DNA of 64,000 nucleotides from UBA10205 sp035289625 (GTDB taxonomy: Archaea; Iainarchaeota; Iainarchaeia; Iainarchaeales; Iainarchaeaceae), in assembly GCA_035289625.1 (NCBI GenBank), contig DATDWP010000021.1:1-64000 (forward strand), read 5' to 3'. The notes beneath the pieces were generated by a model. That model searched no databases and had not been told where the DNA came from. It saw only the letters and a list, made by a program, of their open reading frames with translations. Of this stretch, positions 7,401-14,315 are shown piece after piece (position 1 is the stretch's first letter; every line of letters starts with the position of its first letter). The position numbers and the translations under genes were made by a program.

Positions 7401-7473
7401 TGGGCTCCTCAGAGTTGAGTTAAATCATCATCGGCAGAGCCTAAGAAGGTGTTAACCTCATCATTGAAACCCA
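7401..7473 (-). ncRNA. C/D-box sRNA candidate with terminal stem
   Basis: Read on the minus strand: an 8-bp terminal stem TGGGTTTC / GGAGCCCA (with G-U pairs) brackets box C ATGATGA (7464-7458), a first guide-like region, a degenerate D' (CTTA or CTGC), box C' GATGATGA (7432-7425), a 12-nt guide TTTAACTCAACT (7424-7413) and box D CTGA (7412-7409). Box C and D beside a stem form the k-turn bound by L7Ae. A T8 run follows (plus-strand A run 7389-7396) and a TATA-like element lies near 7497-7508. Such RNAs guide 2'-O-methylation; the target was not identified. Confidence 0.7.
7407..7459 (-). repeat. sRNA-core direct repeat, copy 2
   Basis: This block differs from 6248-6300 at one position of 53. 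It forms the body of the sRNA candidate. The two copies are 1.1 kb apart in the same orientation and flank the PIN gene and the convergent 53-codon ORF. Confidence 0.85.
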
Positions 7474-7553
7474 AATAAGCGTATTTCGCGATGTTTTTAA
7501 CAATATGCCAAACCTAAAAAAACGAAAATGCGACTCGAATGGGCTTTATAGAT

Positions 7554-8165
7554 TTAAACGGCAGCAGCAATTGCATCCGCTATTTTCTGAACAGTTCCCT
7601 TATCGACAACCGAATTTGTTTTTACAAAAATTACAACTGTTTTGTTTGTTGAATCAATAAAAACAATCCTGTACAAATAACCATCAGCAACCGGCTGCTC
7701 GAAAAAATAACCGCCAGGAGCCGGAAGCGAATTCATATTGTATTCAAATAATTGCTGCTGGTATTGCTTCTTCTCATCCTCAATAACTTCAACTGCCTTC
7801 TCTTCACTTAATTGGGAGAGCACAGAATAGGTCGCAAACGAAACCCCGTCCTTTTTCACAAAGCAATTTGCAGCATTAAAAGTCTTGCCAAAAACCGCTG
7901 CCCCCTGGGTAACAGTATAACCTGCCCCAAGTGAGCCTTCAATTGAATTTACAATATCAATATCACTGCACGCAAACCCGGTGTTTGGATTTACAGCTTC
8001 ATTTGGAGTATCCAAATTAGATTCTTCCTCTTCTTCTTGCTCTACATCTACAGGACTATTTTGCGTTTGAATGTTCTGGTCTTGCTGGCCAGAGTTATTT
8101 TGCGAAAGGCAGCCTGAAAAAACAAGCAAAATTGCAAAAAATACAAAAACTGATTTTAGATCCAT
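7554..8165 (-). CDS. Secreted lipoprotein of unknown function
   Basis: The ATG at 8165 gives a signal peptide with a lipobox (LVFSGC, cysteine near residue 19), followed by a low-complexity Gln/Asn/Glu linker to about residue 55 and a folded domain of 140 residues containing two cysteines. The linker keeps the domain away from the membrane. The domain, with a final strand pattern VVIFVKTNSVVDKGTVQKIADAI, is not one I recognise. An upstream in-frame start at 8180 would add five residues before the signal. Confidence 0.6.
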   Translation of the reverse strand: MDLKSVFVFFAILLVFSGCLSQNNSGQQDQNIQTQNSPVDVEQEEEEESNLDTPNEAVNPNTGFACSDIDIVNSIEGSLGAGYTVTQGAAVFGKTFNAANCFVKKDGVSFATYSVLSQLSEEKAVEVIEDEKKQYQQQLFEYNMNSLPAPGGYFFEQPVADGYLYRIVFIDSTNKTVVIFVKTNSVVDKGTVQKIADAIAAAV

Positions 8166-8350
8166 GGAAATATTGTACAATAAGTGGTTAAATAACTAAC
8201 CCCAAGAACGGAAAGCTAACCCCGGGGCAGAGCAATCGCCCAGATGGTTTGCTTTTTAACAAGTTAGCGGTTCATTCTCTTTAGTTTGCTAACACCAAAT
8301 TTTGAGCAACATGATTTTTATATCCTCAAAACATCATTACTGTGATAAAA

Positions 8351-8875
8351 ATGAACTACAAATACCTACTCGGCGCAATTGCAACAAATGCTTACAGGCT
8401 AATTAGAGTATTTCCAAATTCTGACCCCATAATGGGTTTTATTGTGCCCGCAGCCAAAAATGAACCTATCTGGAAAGCCCCACTATTTGCATTTGTAGTA
8501 ATGTTTAGCTTTGATATAATCACAAACCACTTTGGAATCTGGACATATGTAACAAGCACTACCTACGCCCTTGTTGCCCTGCTGCTTCACATCCAACTAA
8601 AAAATAAAGAGAGCAAAATCAGCACCTTTCTTGGAGCGGGGACTTTTGGGATTCTCATTTTCGATTTTTTAACAGGGCCAGTTATGAGCACTTTTATATT
8701 CAACCAGCCTTTTTTACTAACACTAATAGCGCAACTGCCCTTTACAATATTGCACGTTGTCTCGGCAGTGTTTTCCATAATAATAATTACTCCGTTTTAT
8801 GACAAAGAAATAATGAAACAAATGAATTCGATGCTAAATAGCGTAAAAATTGCCGCACGGAGCTTGGGAATATGA
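8351..8875 (+). CDS. ECF transporter S-component-like membrane protein (DUF6580-like)
   Basis: The product of about 174 residues has five or six hydrophobic helices and the general layout of small substrate-binding (S) subunits of energy-coupling factor vitamin transporters. APLFAFVVMFSFDIITNHFG resembles the conserved aspartate-containing membrane segment of DUF6580-type S components. Its stop overlaps the start of a DUF4430 lipoprotein by 4 bp, a pairing seen with ECF systems. No T or A subunit is encoded nearby. A GTG three codons upstream (8342) is an alternative start; TTTTTATATCC near 8310 is a likely TATA box. Confidence 0.5.
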   Translation: MNYKYLLGAIATNAYRLIRVFPNSDPIMGFIVPAAKNEPIWKAPLFAFVVMFSFDIITNHFGIWTYVTSTTYALVALLLHIQLKNKESKISTFLGAGTFGILIFDFLTGPVMSTFIFNQPFLLTLIAQLPFTILHVVSAVFSIIIITPFYDKEIMKQMNSMLNSVKIAARSLGI

Positions 8876-9264
8876 AAAACACAATTATTGCAGCCATATT
8901 ACTCTTAGTATTCTTTTCAGGGTGCAGCGGGCAAATACTTGAAGAGCAAAGAGCGCCGCAGCAACTTACACTGCAAATAAGCACCTATGACACTGACGGA
9001 TACCCAGCCACTACAAAGCAAATACAAGCAGAGGAGGGAATGAGCCTACTAGCAGCGCTAAAGCACAACCGCATTGAAATGGAATTGGAAGAGAGTAGCT
9101 TTGGGGCATTTGTAAACAAAATAGAAGGCGCGATCCCAGAGGAAAACGAATACGTTGCAATATATGTAAACGGCGAGTACGCACAGGAAGGGATTAGCAC
9201 CCTTAAAGCAGAGAACGGTATGGAAATTGAATTCCGCGTAGAAGAAATAAAGCCCCCGGCATAA
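8872..9264 (+). CDS. DUF4430-domain lipoprotein
   Basis: A signal peptide with lipobox FFSGC (cysteine at residue 18) anchors an 110-residue domain that fits DUF4430: a strand, SLLAALKHNRIEMELEE, then FGAFVNKIEGAIPE, the hallmark YVAIYVNGEYAQEGI and a closing strand. DUF4430 is related to the cobalamin-binding C-terminal domain of transcobalamin/intrinsic factor and often accompanies ECF S components. The ATGA overlap with the preceding membrane protein implies translational coupling and joint function in ligand capture at the cell surface. The ligand is unknown. Confidence 0.65.
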   Translation: MKNTIIAAILLLVFFSGCSGQILEEQRAPQQLTLQISTYDTDGYPATTKQIQAEEGMSLLAALKHNRIEMELEESSFGAFVNKIEGAIPEENEYVAIYVNGEYAQEGISTLKAENGMEIEFRVEEIKPPA

Positions 9265-9307
9265 GGCACAAACATTTAAAGCATTTTAGACGGCTAAATA
9301 TCACTGT

Positions 9308-9355
9308 TCGATGATGATACGAGACAATCTGAGCTGTGAACAAAAATGCTGAGAC
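9308..9355 (+). ncRNA. Possible C/D-box sRNA
   Basis: The order GATGATGA (9310-9317), 11 nt, CTGA (9329-9332), 2 nt, TGTGA (degenerate C'), 9 nt, CTGA (9349-9352) matches an archaeal C/D-box sRNA of minimal size. A TATA-like CATTTAAAG lies near 9273-9281. There is no convincing terminal stem, so the assignment is weaker than for 7401-7473. Confidence 0.38.
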
Positions 9356-9375
9356 TGGTTCGAACTGAGAACGCT
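9356..9375 (+). repeat. 20-bp dispersed repeat, copy 1
   Basis: TGGTTCGAACTGAGAACGCT recurs exactly at 10524-10543. It contains the TTCGAA palindrome and resembles a tRNA T-loop, but no tRNA surrounds it. A loosely similar stretch occurs at about 21134-21155. Copy 1 lies just downstream of the minus-strand DUF1801 gene. Confidence 0.6.
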
Positions 9376-9387
9376 CTGACCTACAGT

Positions 9388-9816
9388 TTAGATTTTTTCT
9401 GCCCCAACAAGCCCCGGATTTTTAGCAGCGAGCTTAATTACTTTTTTGAAAGTTTCAAGGTTTAAATCACCAAGTTTTTTAATGCGGATGCAGCTTTTGC
9501 CCACACTTACCTTCCCAAGCTTACTTTTGTATTTTTCAGCAATATATTCGCCTTTTTCAACAGCACATACATAAATGCTTATATAATTTTTCTGGCTTGC
9601 CAGGGCAATAGTTGGCCAATCGAGTATCTCTTTTCGGTAATTTTTGTATTTGAAACTCCCATAGCCAGGCATATTATACAAAAAATTCGGCTTGAGCGCT
9701 GGGGCGGTTTTTTGTATTAAGTTGTGCAAAAATTCTAATGCAGTACGCCTCTCTTCCGCAAGAGCATCAAAGTATTCTTTGACTGATGTTGCTTTGACTG
9801 GCTTAAACATGTTCAT
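9388..9816 (-). CDS. DUF1801 (YdhG-like) domain protein
   Basis: The 142-residue protein fits the DUF1801 pattern: an N-terminal SVKEYFDALAEERRTALEFL helix, PNFLYNMPGYGSFKY resembling the 'W-x-P-x-F' core, then IALASQKNYISIYV and a C-terminal GKSCIRIKKLGDLNLETF. This widespread family is of unknown biochemical function. A methionine two codons downstream is an alternative start. Confidence 0.75.
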   Translation of the reverse strand: MNMFKPVKATSVKEYFDALAEERRTALEFLHNLIQKTAPALKPNFLYNMPGYGSFKYKNYRKEILDWPTIALASQKNYISIYVCAVEKGEYIAEKYKSKLGKVSVGKSCIRIKKLGDLNLETFKKVIKLAAKNPGLVGAEKI

Positions 9817-9858
9817 AAATCATCACAAGTGGCAAACATTTAATGCTAAGAGCACTAA

Positions 9859-10347
9859 TTATTTTTTAATATAGGAGTAGGCTGCCCCGCCAATAGCCCC
9901 GCAAATCATTGATACTATTGCAAGCACCGGAAGGCCAACAATTAATGTCCCGATTGCAACTATAATTCCCTGCACCGCAACCTCGAAAAATGATCCAAAC
10001 CCTTCTGAAAGTCCCCAGATAAAAGAGCTCACAGCATAATTTAATGTTATGAATGCAAGGGATATTGCAACCATTACAATCGCATAGACAATTCCACTTA
10101 TGGCGCCATTTGGCGCGGCAGCATTGAGTTCAATGCGTGAATTGTTTGCATACTCGCGCGTAGTAATAAAACCGATTATTACAGGAGCAAGCAGGCTTAA
10201 CGGAATTAGTACCACAAGAAGGATTATTGTAAGATCTGGAATGGCATTTATTATAAGTGACATTGCGCCAACTATTGCCCCCCATGCAGCTGCAAGTATT
10301 GCTGCCCTTTTCCACGAGGCAAAAAACATCTTTTTGTATTCCGTCAT
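9859..10347 (-). CDS. Four-helix membrane protein, unknown
   Basis: This 162-residue protein has about four hydrophobic helices (residues 14-33, 38-60, 82-106 and 125-158), with Ala/Gly-rich last helices ending in a Gly-Ala-Ile-Gly-Gly motif. It starts with a short cytoplasmic segment rich in Lys and Arg. It resembles many small archaeal membrane proteins built from glycine-containing helix pairs, and no function can be given. It precedes the DUF1801 gene by 43 bp on the same strand. Confidence 0.55.
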   Translation of the reverse strand: MTEYKKMFFASWKRAAILAAAWGAIVGAMSLIINAIPDLTIILLVVLIPLSLLAPVIIGFITTREYANNSRIELNAAAPNGAISGIVYAIVMVAISLAFITLNYAVSSFIWGLSEGFGSFFEVAVQGIIVAIGTLIVGLPVLAIVSMICGAIGGAAYSYIKK

Positions 10348-10628
10348 GCTCTACCATTTCCAAAAAATGGAATGCTAAATTAAGCATTTGCATGCTTTTA
10401 AACCTGCGGATAGTGGAAATTTTAGGCTTTGCGGCGATTACCTAGGCTTCAGGCACGCAGCAGCGTTAAATTATCATCATCGCAAAAATAAGTAAAAGTG
10501 GCTTGTTTACATTTTGCGTTGTTTGGTTCGAACTGAGAACGCTTAATGTCCTGCCCACCTATCAATATATTTGACAATGCCAGAGGCTATCAATAATGAA
10601 ACATATTTGAAAAGGGGATGTTTGGTAA
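10348..10628. other. Divergent intergenic region with repeat copy
   Basis: The 281-bp region contains a minus-strand C-box-like GATGATGA near 10471-10482 without a well-placed D box, and the 20-bp repeat copy 2 (10524-10543). An AT-rich stretch at about 10585-10600 may be the promoter of the plus-strand flavoprotein gene. No ORF is credible. Confidence 0.4.
10524..10543 (+). repeat. 20-bp dispersed repeat, copy 2
   Basis: Identical to 9356-9375. A chance exact 20-mer in 64 kb is very unlikely. Here it lies about 85 bp upstream of the plus-strand flavoprotein start. Confidence 0.6.
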
Positions 10629-11771
10629 ATGCGAATAGTGATTTTGGGCGCAGGACCGGGCGGGTTAATGGCGGCAAACAGACTCAAAGAATTGTGCAGG
10701 GATGATTGTGAAGTAGTTGTTTTTGATAAAGAACAAAACTTTAGCTTTGGGCTATCATATTTGCACGTAATGGTTGGAAAGAAAAAACCAAATGAAGTTG
10801 TAAGAGGCAGAGAAGCTCTGAAAGCCAAGGGAATAGATTTTGTGAAAGCCAGTGTTACGCTTGTTGATTGTGAAAACAAGCTGGTAAAATCCTCCGCTGG
10901 TGATTACCGATTTGATTATCTGATAATTGCGTTTGGAGCAGAGTTGGCACCTGAAAAGATAAAGGGCCTAAAAGAATCTAACTATTATACAATGTATATG
11001 TTGGACAGTGCAATGAAGCTTAAAGAAGCGCTGAATATGTTCAAAGGCATGAAGATCGCAATCGTTATATGCAGTCTTCCATTCAAGTGCCCGCCTGCAC
11101 CTTATGAAGCAGCCATGCTTATTGAAGACCATCTCAGAGACATTGGTAAAAGAGACATTCAGATAAAGGTTTTCACTCCGGAACCATTTCCCATGCCAGT
11201 TGCTGGCCAGAGCATCGGAAACAGGATAATTGAAATGTTAAACTCAAGAGGAATAGAATTTTGTGGCAATCATAACCTCAAAGAAGTCAGAGGGGATTTA
11301 AACGAACTTGTTTTTGAAAACGGTTTCATTGAAAAGTACGATATGCTGATAGCAATTCCACCTCACAGCACACCACAAGTATTAAGGGACTGTAGCCTTG
11401 CAAATGAGAACGGTTGGATACCGGTGAACGACAAAACAATGGAAACTAAATTCGAAAACATCTTTGCGCTTGGGGACTGTGCCCAAATAATCCTTGGCAT
11501 TGGCAAACCTTTGCCAAAAGCCGCTTCCCTTGCAATTAGGCAAGCAGAAGTTGTTGCAAGCAACATTGCTTTGCAGTTATTGGGAACTGAGGCAAAATCA
11601 TTTGACGGAGTAGGGGAATGCTATTTAGAATCTGGACAAAATATGGCCTCACAAGGAATGGGAAATTTTTACGCAAAGCCTGTGCCAGTCGTCAGCCTTT
11701 TGGGCCCAAGCAATGAATTTTACCGCCTCAAAGAAATTTGGGCCGAATACTGGATGAGGAAACTATTATAG
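10629..11771 (+). CDS. SQR-like NAD(P)/FAD-dependent oxidoreductase
   Basis: The 380-residue flavoprotein has an N-terminal dinucleotide fold (GAGPGGLMAA at residues 7-16), LIIAFGAEL closing the first FAD unit, and a second nucleotide fold. CSLPFKCPPAPYEAAMLI matches the active-site region of sulfide:quinone oxidoreductases and flavocytochrome c sulfide dehydrogenases, including its cysteine. IFALGDCAQI is the C-terminal FAD ribose motif. The family oxidises sulfide or transfers electrons to quinone or thiols. The first SQR-type cysteine further N-terminal is not evident, so the substrate is uncertain. Confidence 0.75.
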   Translation: MRIVILGAGPGGLMAANRLKELCRDDCEVVVFDKEQNFSFGLSYLHVMVGKKKPNEVVRGREALKAKGIDFVKASVTLVDCENKLVKSSAGDYRFDYLIIAFGAELAPEKIKGLKESNYYTMYMLDSAMKLKEALNMFKGMKIAIVICSLPFKCPPAPYEAAMLIEDHLRDIGKRDIQIKVFTPEPFPMPVAGQSIGNRIIEMLNSRGIEFCGNHNLKEVRGDLNELVFENGFIEKYDMLIAIPPHSTPQVLRDCSLANENGWIPVNDKTMETKFENIFALGDCAQIILGIGKPLPKAASLAIRQAEVVASNIALQLLGTEAKSFDGVGECYLESGQNMASQGMGNFYAKPVPVVSLLGPSNEFYRLKEIWAEYWMRKLL

Positions 11772-11884
11772 CGGCACGGACCGCAATTACAAGCAGCGGG
11801 GCAGCAGTTTTATTTTCATCACCGTAAATCAATCAAATGCGGCTAGCTTACACCTTGCATGTCACGGACCAGGGCCGGGATTAA

Positions 11885-12061
11885 CTATTCCTTTTGGAAG
11901 GCTATGTGCCCATCACTTGTGCTTGCGAATTTGAAACCATCCCTCACAATGACAGAGCCAACAGGCATATTTTCCAGTTCTTTCTTAACACTTTCAATTT
12001 GCGCCTCTGTCGGCATCGAACCCCGATTTTCTTTCTTTACTTTTGAAGAATCTTTAGGCAT
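11885..12061 (-). CDS. Small hypothetical protein
   Basis: The ATG at 12061 gives 58 residues: a basic N-terminus, a helix (PTEAQIESVKKELENM) and a beta-rich tail (GSVIVRDGFKFASTSDGHIAF). An upstream in-frame start would add eight hydrophobic residues. No family is recognised. The frame lacks a convincing promoter and is supported only by its ordinary composition. Confidence 0.45.
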   Translation of the reverse strand: MPKDSSKVKKENRGSMPTEAQIESVKKELENMPVGSVIVRDGFKFASTSDGHIAFQKE

Positions 12062-12151
12062 TATTACCACCTCCAAATAAGCCAAATGTAAAAACTATTC
12101 GCTCACAAATATTTTGGAATTAATACTTTTAAAGGGATAGCAACTGTTAAA

Positions 12152-12271
12152 ATGAAAAGTGCTTGCGCAAAAACCTCAACGACTTTTCAACGCCAAAAAA
12201 AATCGTTGCAACTGTTTCTGTTTTGCAAATCCCATGTTCGAGAAGAACTTTACAAACGCCTCCAGGTTTAA
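12152..12271 (+). CDS. Very short ORF, doubtful
   Basis: A 39-codon frame begins 22-28 bp after a TATA-like AATACTTTTAAAGGG (12122-12136), compatible with a leaderless message. The peptide has Cys, Lys and Arg residues and ends HVREELYKRLQV. Nothing similar is recognised. The flanking sequence holds an imperfect inverted repeat (CAACGA near 12178, TCGTTG near 12202), so a structured RNA is an alternative. Confidence 0.2.
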   Translation: MKSACAKTSTTFQRQKKSLQLFLFCKSHVREELYKRLQV

Positions 12272-12292
12272 TTAAAAAAAAGATGCGGGGGT

Positions 12293-12616
12293 TTAAGCTC
12301 CCCCACCTGAACACACTTCACTGTTGAATATGGCAGTGTAGCCTGCATCTGAAGGAGAACTATGTACGCCATCGGCAGTTCCAGCGCCATTGTCATTTGT
12401 CGCCCCCAAAGGGACTGAGACAATCGGGCCTTCTATAGCATAATCCCCAAGATCTCCTATCTGTATTGCATTTGGGTTCTTGGCCCCTGCTGCTGAGTTT
12501 GTGCTGAAGACAGGGCATACAATGCCAGTTGTCTTTTCAGGCCCGGCAGAAACTATTGGAAACAGTGCAAGCAAGACCACAAGGCCCACAAGCGCTGCTT
12601 TGAAAACATTCCTCAT
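12293..12616 (-). CDS. Small secreted protein
   Basis: The ATG at 12616 opens a clear signal peptide (basic MRNVFK, then a 16-residue hydrophobic core ending in SAG). The mature part is about 85 residues, Gly/Ala/Ser/Asn-rich, with two cysteines (IVCPVF and EVCSGG). The in-frame extension upstream has no signal-like start. It lies in the copper island just downstream of its regulator gene, but no metal motif is evident. Confidence 0.5.
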   Translation of the reverse strand: MRNVFKAALVGLVVLLALFPIVSAGPEKTTGIVCPVFSTNSAAGAKNPNAIQIGDLGDYAIEGPIVSVPLGATNDNGAGTADGVHSSPSDAGYTAIFNSEVCSGGGA

Positions 12617-12730
12617 CCATTCACCTCCGAAAAATGCTTCACATACCAATACAAATTCCAAGTTAAAAAATATTCCCACAGGGCATGTTTGTGGCTGTTT
12701 TTGTTTTGCCCCGGGACAGGAACAACCGAT

Positions 12731-13204
12731 TCACCTAAGTTCATCCACTAGCCGCACCATATTTATTTTCCCGTGCTTTTCCACATGAACAATGCCCCTG
12801 TCCTCGAGCTTTTTCACAAGCCTGTGCGCTTTGAGGCGGGTCATGTTTTCAAGGTTTGCAATTTCACTCTGCGTTGTCATGCCGCCTTTTTCCTTTAGGA
12901 CCTGGAAAACATTCCTGTCTTCTAGGGAAAGAAATTTCATAATAATATCTGTATTGGTCTGCACAATTTTTTTCTGCTTTTCAAGCGTGGATTTTAGGAT
13001 GCTGTAGCTAATAAGCCCTGCCGCAACACCAAAAACACCCATGAGGATCATGAAGGGAATATGGTATTGCAAAAACAACGAGAGGAAAGGCGGGACTTGC
13101 TGCCCTTCAGAATAAAGGGCAAAAACAAATACCAGCACGGAAACAAGGAAAATGAAAACAGAGACCACAATTAGATTTAGGATAATCTTTACGCGCGCTT
13201 CCAT
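12731..13204 (-). CDS. Membrane-anchored winged-helix regulator of the copper island
   Basis: The 157-residue protein has two membrane helices (about 6-30 and 47-68), a linker, and a C-terminal MarR/TrmB-type winged helix: SLEDRNVFQVLKEKGG, then EIANLENMTRLKAHRLVKKL and the wing GIVHVEKHGKINMV. Similar archaeal proteins pair two transmembrane helices with a DNA-binding domain. It is transcribed divergently from the copper genes, and an inverted repeat lies between the two, so it probably senses a membrane or extracytoplasmic signal and controls the operon. The ATG at 13204 is preferred to one four codons upstream. Confidence 0.7.
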   Translation of the reverse strand: MEARVKIILNLIVVSVFIFLVSVLVFVFALYSEGQQVPPFLSLFLQYHIPFMILMGVFGVAAGLISYSILKSTLEKQKKIVQTNTDIIMKFLSLEDRNVFQVLKEKGGMTTQSEIANLENMTRLKAHRLVKKLEDRGIVHVEKHGKINMVRLVDELR

Positions 13205-13221
13205 TGGCAATACCAATAATG

Positions 13222-13237
13222 TTTCATTCCAATGAAA
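13222..13237. promoter_or_regulatory. Inverted repeat, probable operator of the copper island
   Basis: TTTCATT-CC-AATGAAA is a perfect 7+2+7 inverted repeat 18 bp upstream of the regulator start. Half-site-like TGTTTCAT and TGTTTCAG recur at about 13283-13290 and 13302-13309, around the TATA-like CATATATATT (13290s) of the divergent operon. This spacing suits one regulator acting on both promoters. Confidence 0.5.
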
Positions 13238-13329
13238 TTAAAAAACCGCTGCAAATTTGCAAAAATACACAAAAAATGATTGTTTCATCAACCCATATAT
13301 ATTGTTTCAGTATACAGTAATAACAGAAA

Positions 13330-13358
13330 GCCTGCAAAAACAGGCATTAGGTTGGAGG
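13330..13358 (+). promoter_or_regulatory. Leader hairpin and Shine-Dalgarno of the copper operon
   Basis: A 5-bp hairpin GCCTG-CAAAAA-CAGGC (13330-13345) lies in the probable leader, followed by GGAGG (13354-13358) seven bases before the ATG at 13366. The strong SD contrasts with the leaderless starts of many other genes here. Confidence 0.45.
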
Positions 13359-13365
13359 TTAGACA

Positions 13366-13629
13366 ATGGAAAAACTGAATGTAAAAGCCGCAGTGGTTTC
13401 AGGCGCCATAACATCGGGGGTCTTACACGCACTTTTTGGAATGGTTTATTTAGGGGCCCCGCAAATGATGAGCGGCGTCTACAACATGATGATGTACAAC
13501 AGTATACAATTCGGAAACGGATATTTCTCAGCCACGAACTGGATGGGTTCAATAATAACAGGCGCAATATTTGGCGCAGTGCTTGGGTACCTAATTGCAA
13601 TCTCATATAACTGGGGCTTGGATAAATAG
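13366..13629 (+). CDS. DUF5676-like small membrane protein of the copper operon
   Basis: The 87-residue protein starts KLNVKAAVVSGAITSGVLHALFG, as in DUF5676 membrane proteins, and has two membrane helices (about 8-30 and 60-80) separated by a Met/Tyr/Asn-rich stretch (MMSGVYNMMMYNS) that could bind Cu(I) through methionines. Family members are often neighbours of metal-transport genes. It is the first gene of the operon and has a strong SD sequence. Confidence 0.6.
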   Translation: MEKLNVKAAVVSGAITSGVLHALFGMVYLGAPQMMSGVYNMMMYNSIQFGNGYFSATNWMGSIITGAIFGAVLGYLIAISYNWGLDK

Positions 13630-13673
13630 CCCATTAAGAGGAATTATGATGAAAACCAAAAGAGGGAATTGAA

Positions 13674-14099
13674 TTGGAAAACGACATGCAGACCCAAAGG
13701 ACTTTTTTAATTTTAGTAGGGGCAGTTTTGGGAATTTTCATCCTCATGCTCTTTTTCTTTTCAAATACCAGCGCAAATAACCAAAACCCCGAAAACCCTG
13801 TTTTGGATGGAAAAACCCAGATTGCGGGCGGCTACCAGGAAGTTTACATAAAAGCACTTAGCACCGGACAATATGACAAACCTCAGATTACAGTAAAAAA
13901 AGGAATCCCCGTAAGATTGCATTTTAGCGCAGAAAAAGGGGCAGGCTGCGGGAGCGCATTTGTCATGAGGGACTTTGGAATACAGCTTGTTTCAAAAAAC
14001 GGGAGCGAACAAATTGCAACATTCACCCCCCAAAAAAGCGGGACATTCGAATACAGCTGCATGATGCGCATGTTTATCGGAAAAATGACCGTAGTTTAA
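13674..14099 (+). CDS. Membrane-anchored cupredoxin-like protein
   Basis: One N-terminal helix (about residues 10-30) anchors a cupredoxin domain of about 95 residues: ITVKKGIPVRLHFS, a Cys/Ser-containing AGCGSAFVMRDFGI, and GTFEYSCMMRMFIGKMTV, which supplies Cys and Met candidates for a copper site on the usual C-terminal loop. It is related to small cupredoxins found beside CopA. The TTG at 13674, preceded by AGAGGGAA, is used as start; an ATG four codons later is possible. It probably receives or buffers copper outside the membrane. Confidence 0.7.
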   Translation: MENDMQTQRTFLILVGAVLGIFILMLFFFSNTSANNQNPENPVLDGKTQIAGGYQEVYIKALSTGQYDKPQITVKKGIPVRLHFSAEKGAGCGSAFVMRDFGIQLVSKNGSEQIATFTPQKSGTFEYSCMMRMFIGKMTVV

Positions 14100-14114
14100 A
14101 TGGAGTGGAATTTA

Positions 14115-14315
14115 ATGGAAAAAACAATCAAAGTCCTCGGAATGCACTGCAATTCGTGCAACCTCTTAATCGAAGATGCGATTTGCGAAATAAAAGGGGT
14201 CGAAGCAGTGAACGCAAACTTTCAAACCGGAAAAGTCACGGTAAAATACAATGATGAAAACCTGATGCCAAAAATAAAACAGGCAATTGAGAAAGAGGGC
14301 TACCATGTCCAGTGA
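14115..14315 (+). CDS. copZ: CopZ-like copper chaperone (HMA domain)
   Basis: A single 66-residue HMA domain carries GMHCNSC, the CxxC metal site, in the ferredoxin-like fold with the usual VKYNDENL strand and C-terminal IEKEGYHV. Such proteins hand Cu(I) to CopA. The ATG at 14115 has GGAG about nine bases upstream; an in-frame ATG at 14100 touches the previous stop codon. Its end overlaps the next gene by 11 bp. Confidence 0.85.
   Translation: MEKTIKVLGMHCNSCNLLIEDAICEIKGVEAVNANFQTGKVTVKYNDENLMPKIKQAIEKEGYHVQ

Larger units (their letters stand above)
7218..7553. other. Non-coding gap holding the C/D-box sRNA
   Basis: The 336-bp gap has no ORF of interest. It holds the sRNA candidate at 7401-7473, its T-run and its promoter, and a short hairpin GAGC/GCTC near 7316-7334. 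Confidence 0.5.

Noticed and set aside
10440..10490. Minus-strand GATGATGA and later CTGA suggesting a C/D sRNA
   Set aside because: The D box is not within 10-14 nt of a guide end and no terminal stem exists; kept only as a note in the gap entry.
11790..11850. Minus-strand GTGATGA resembling box C
   Set aside because: No CTGA follows at a suitable distance and no stem forms.
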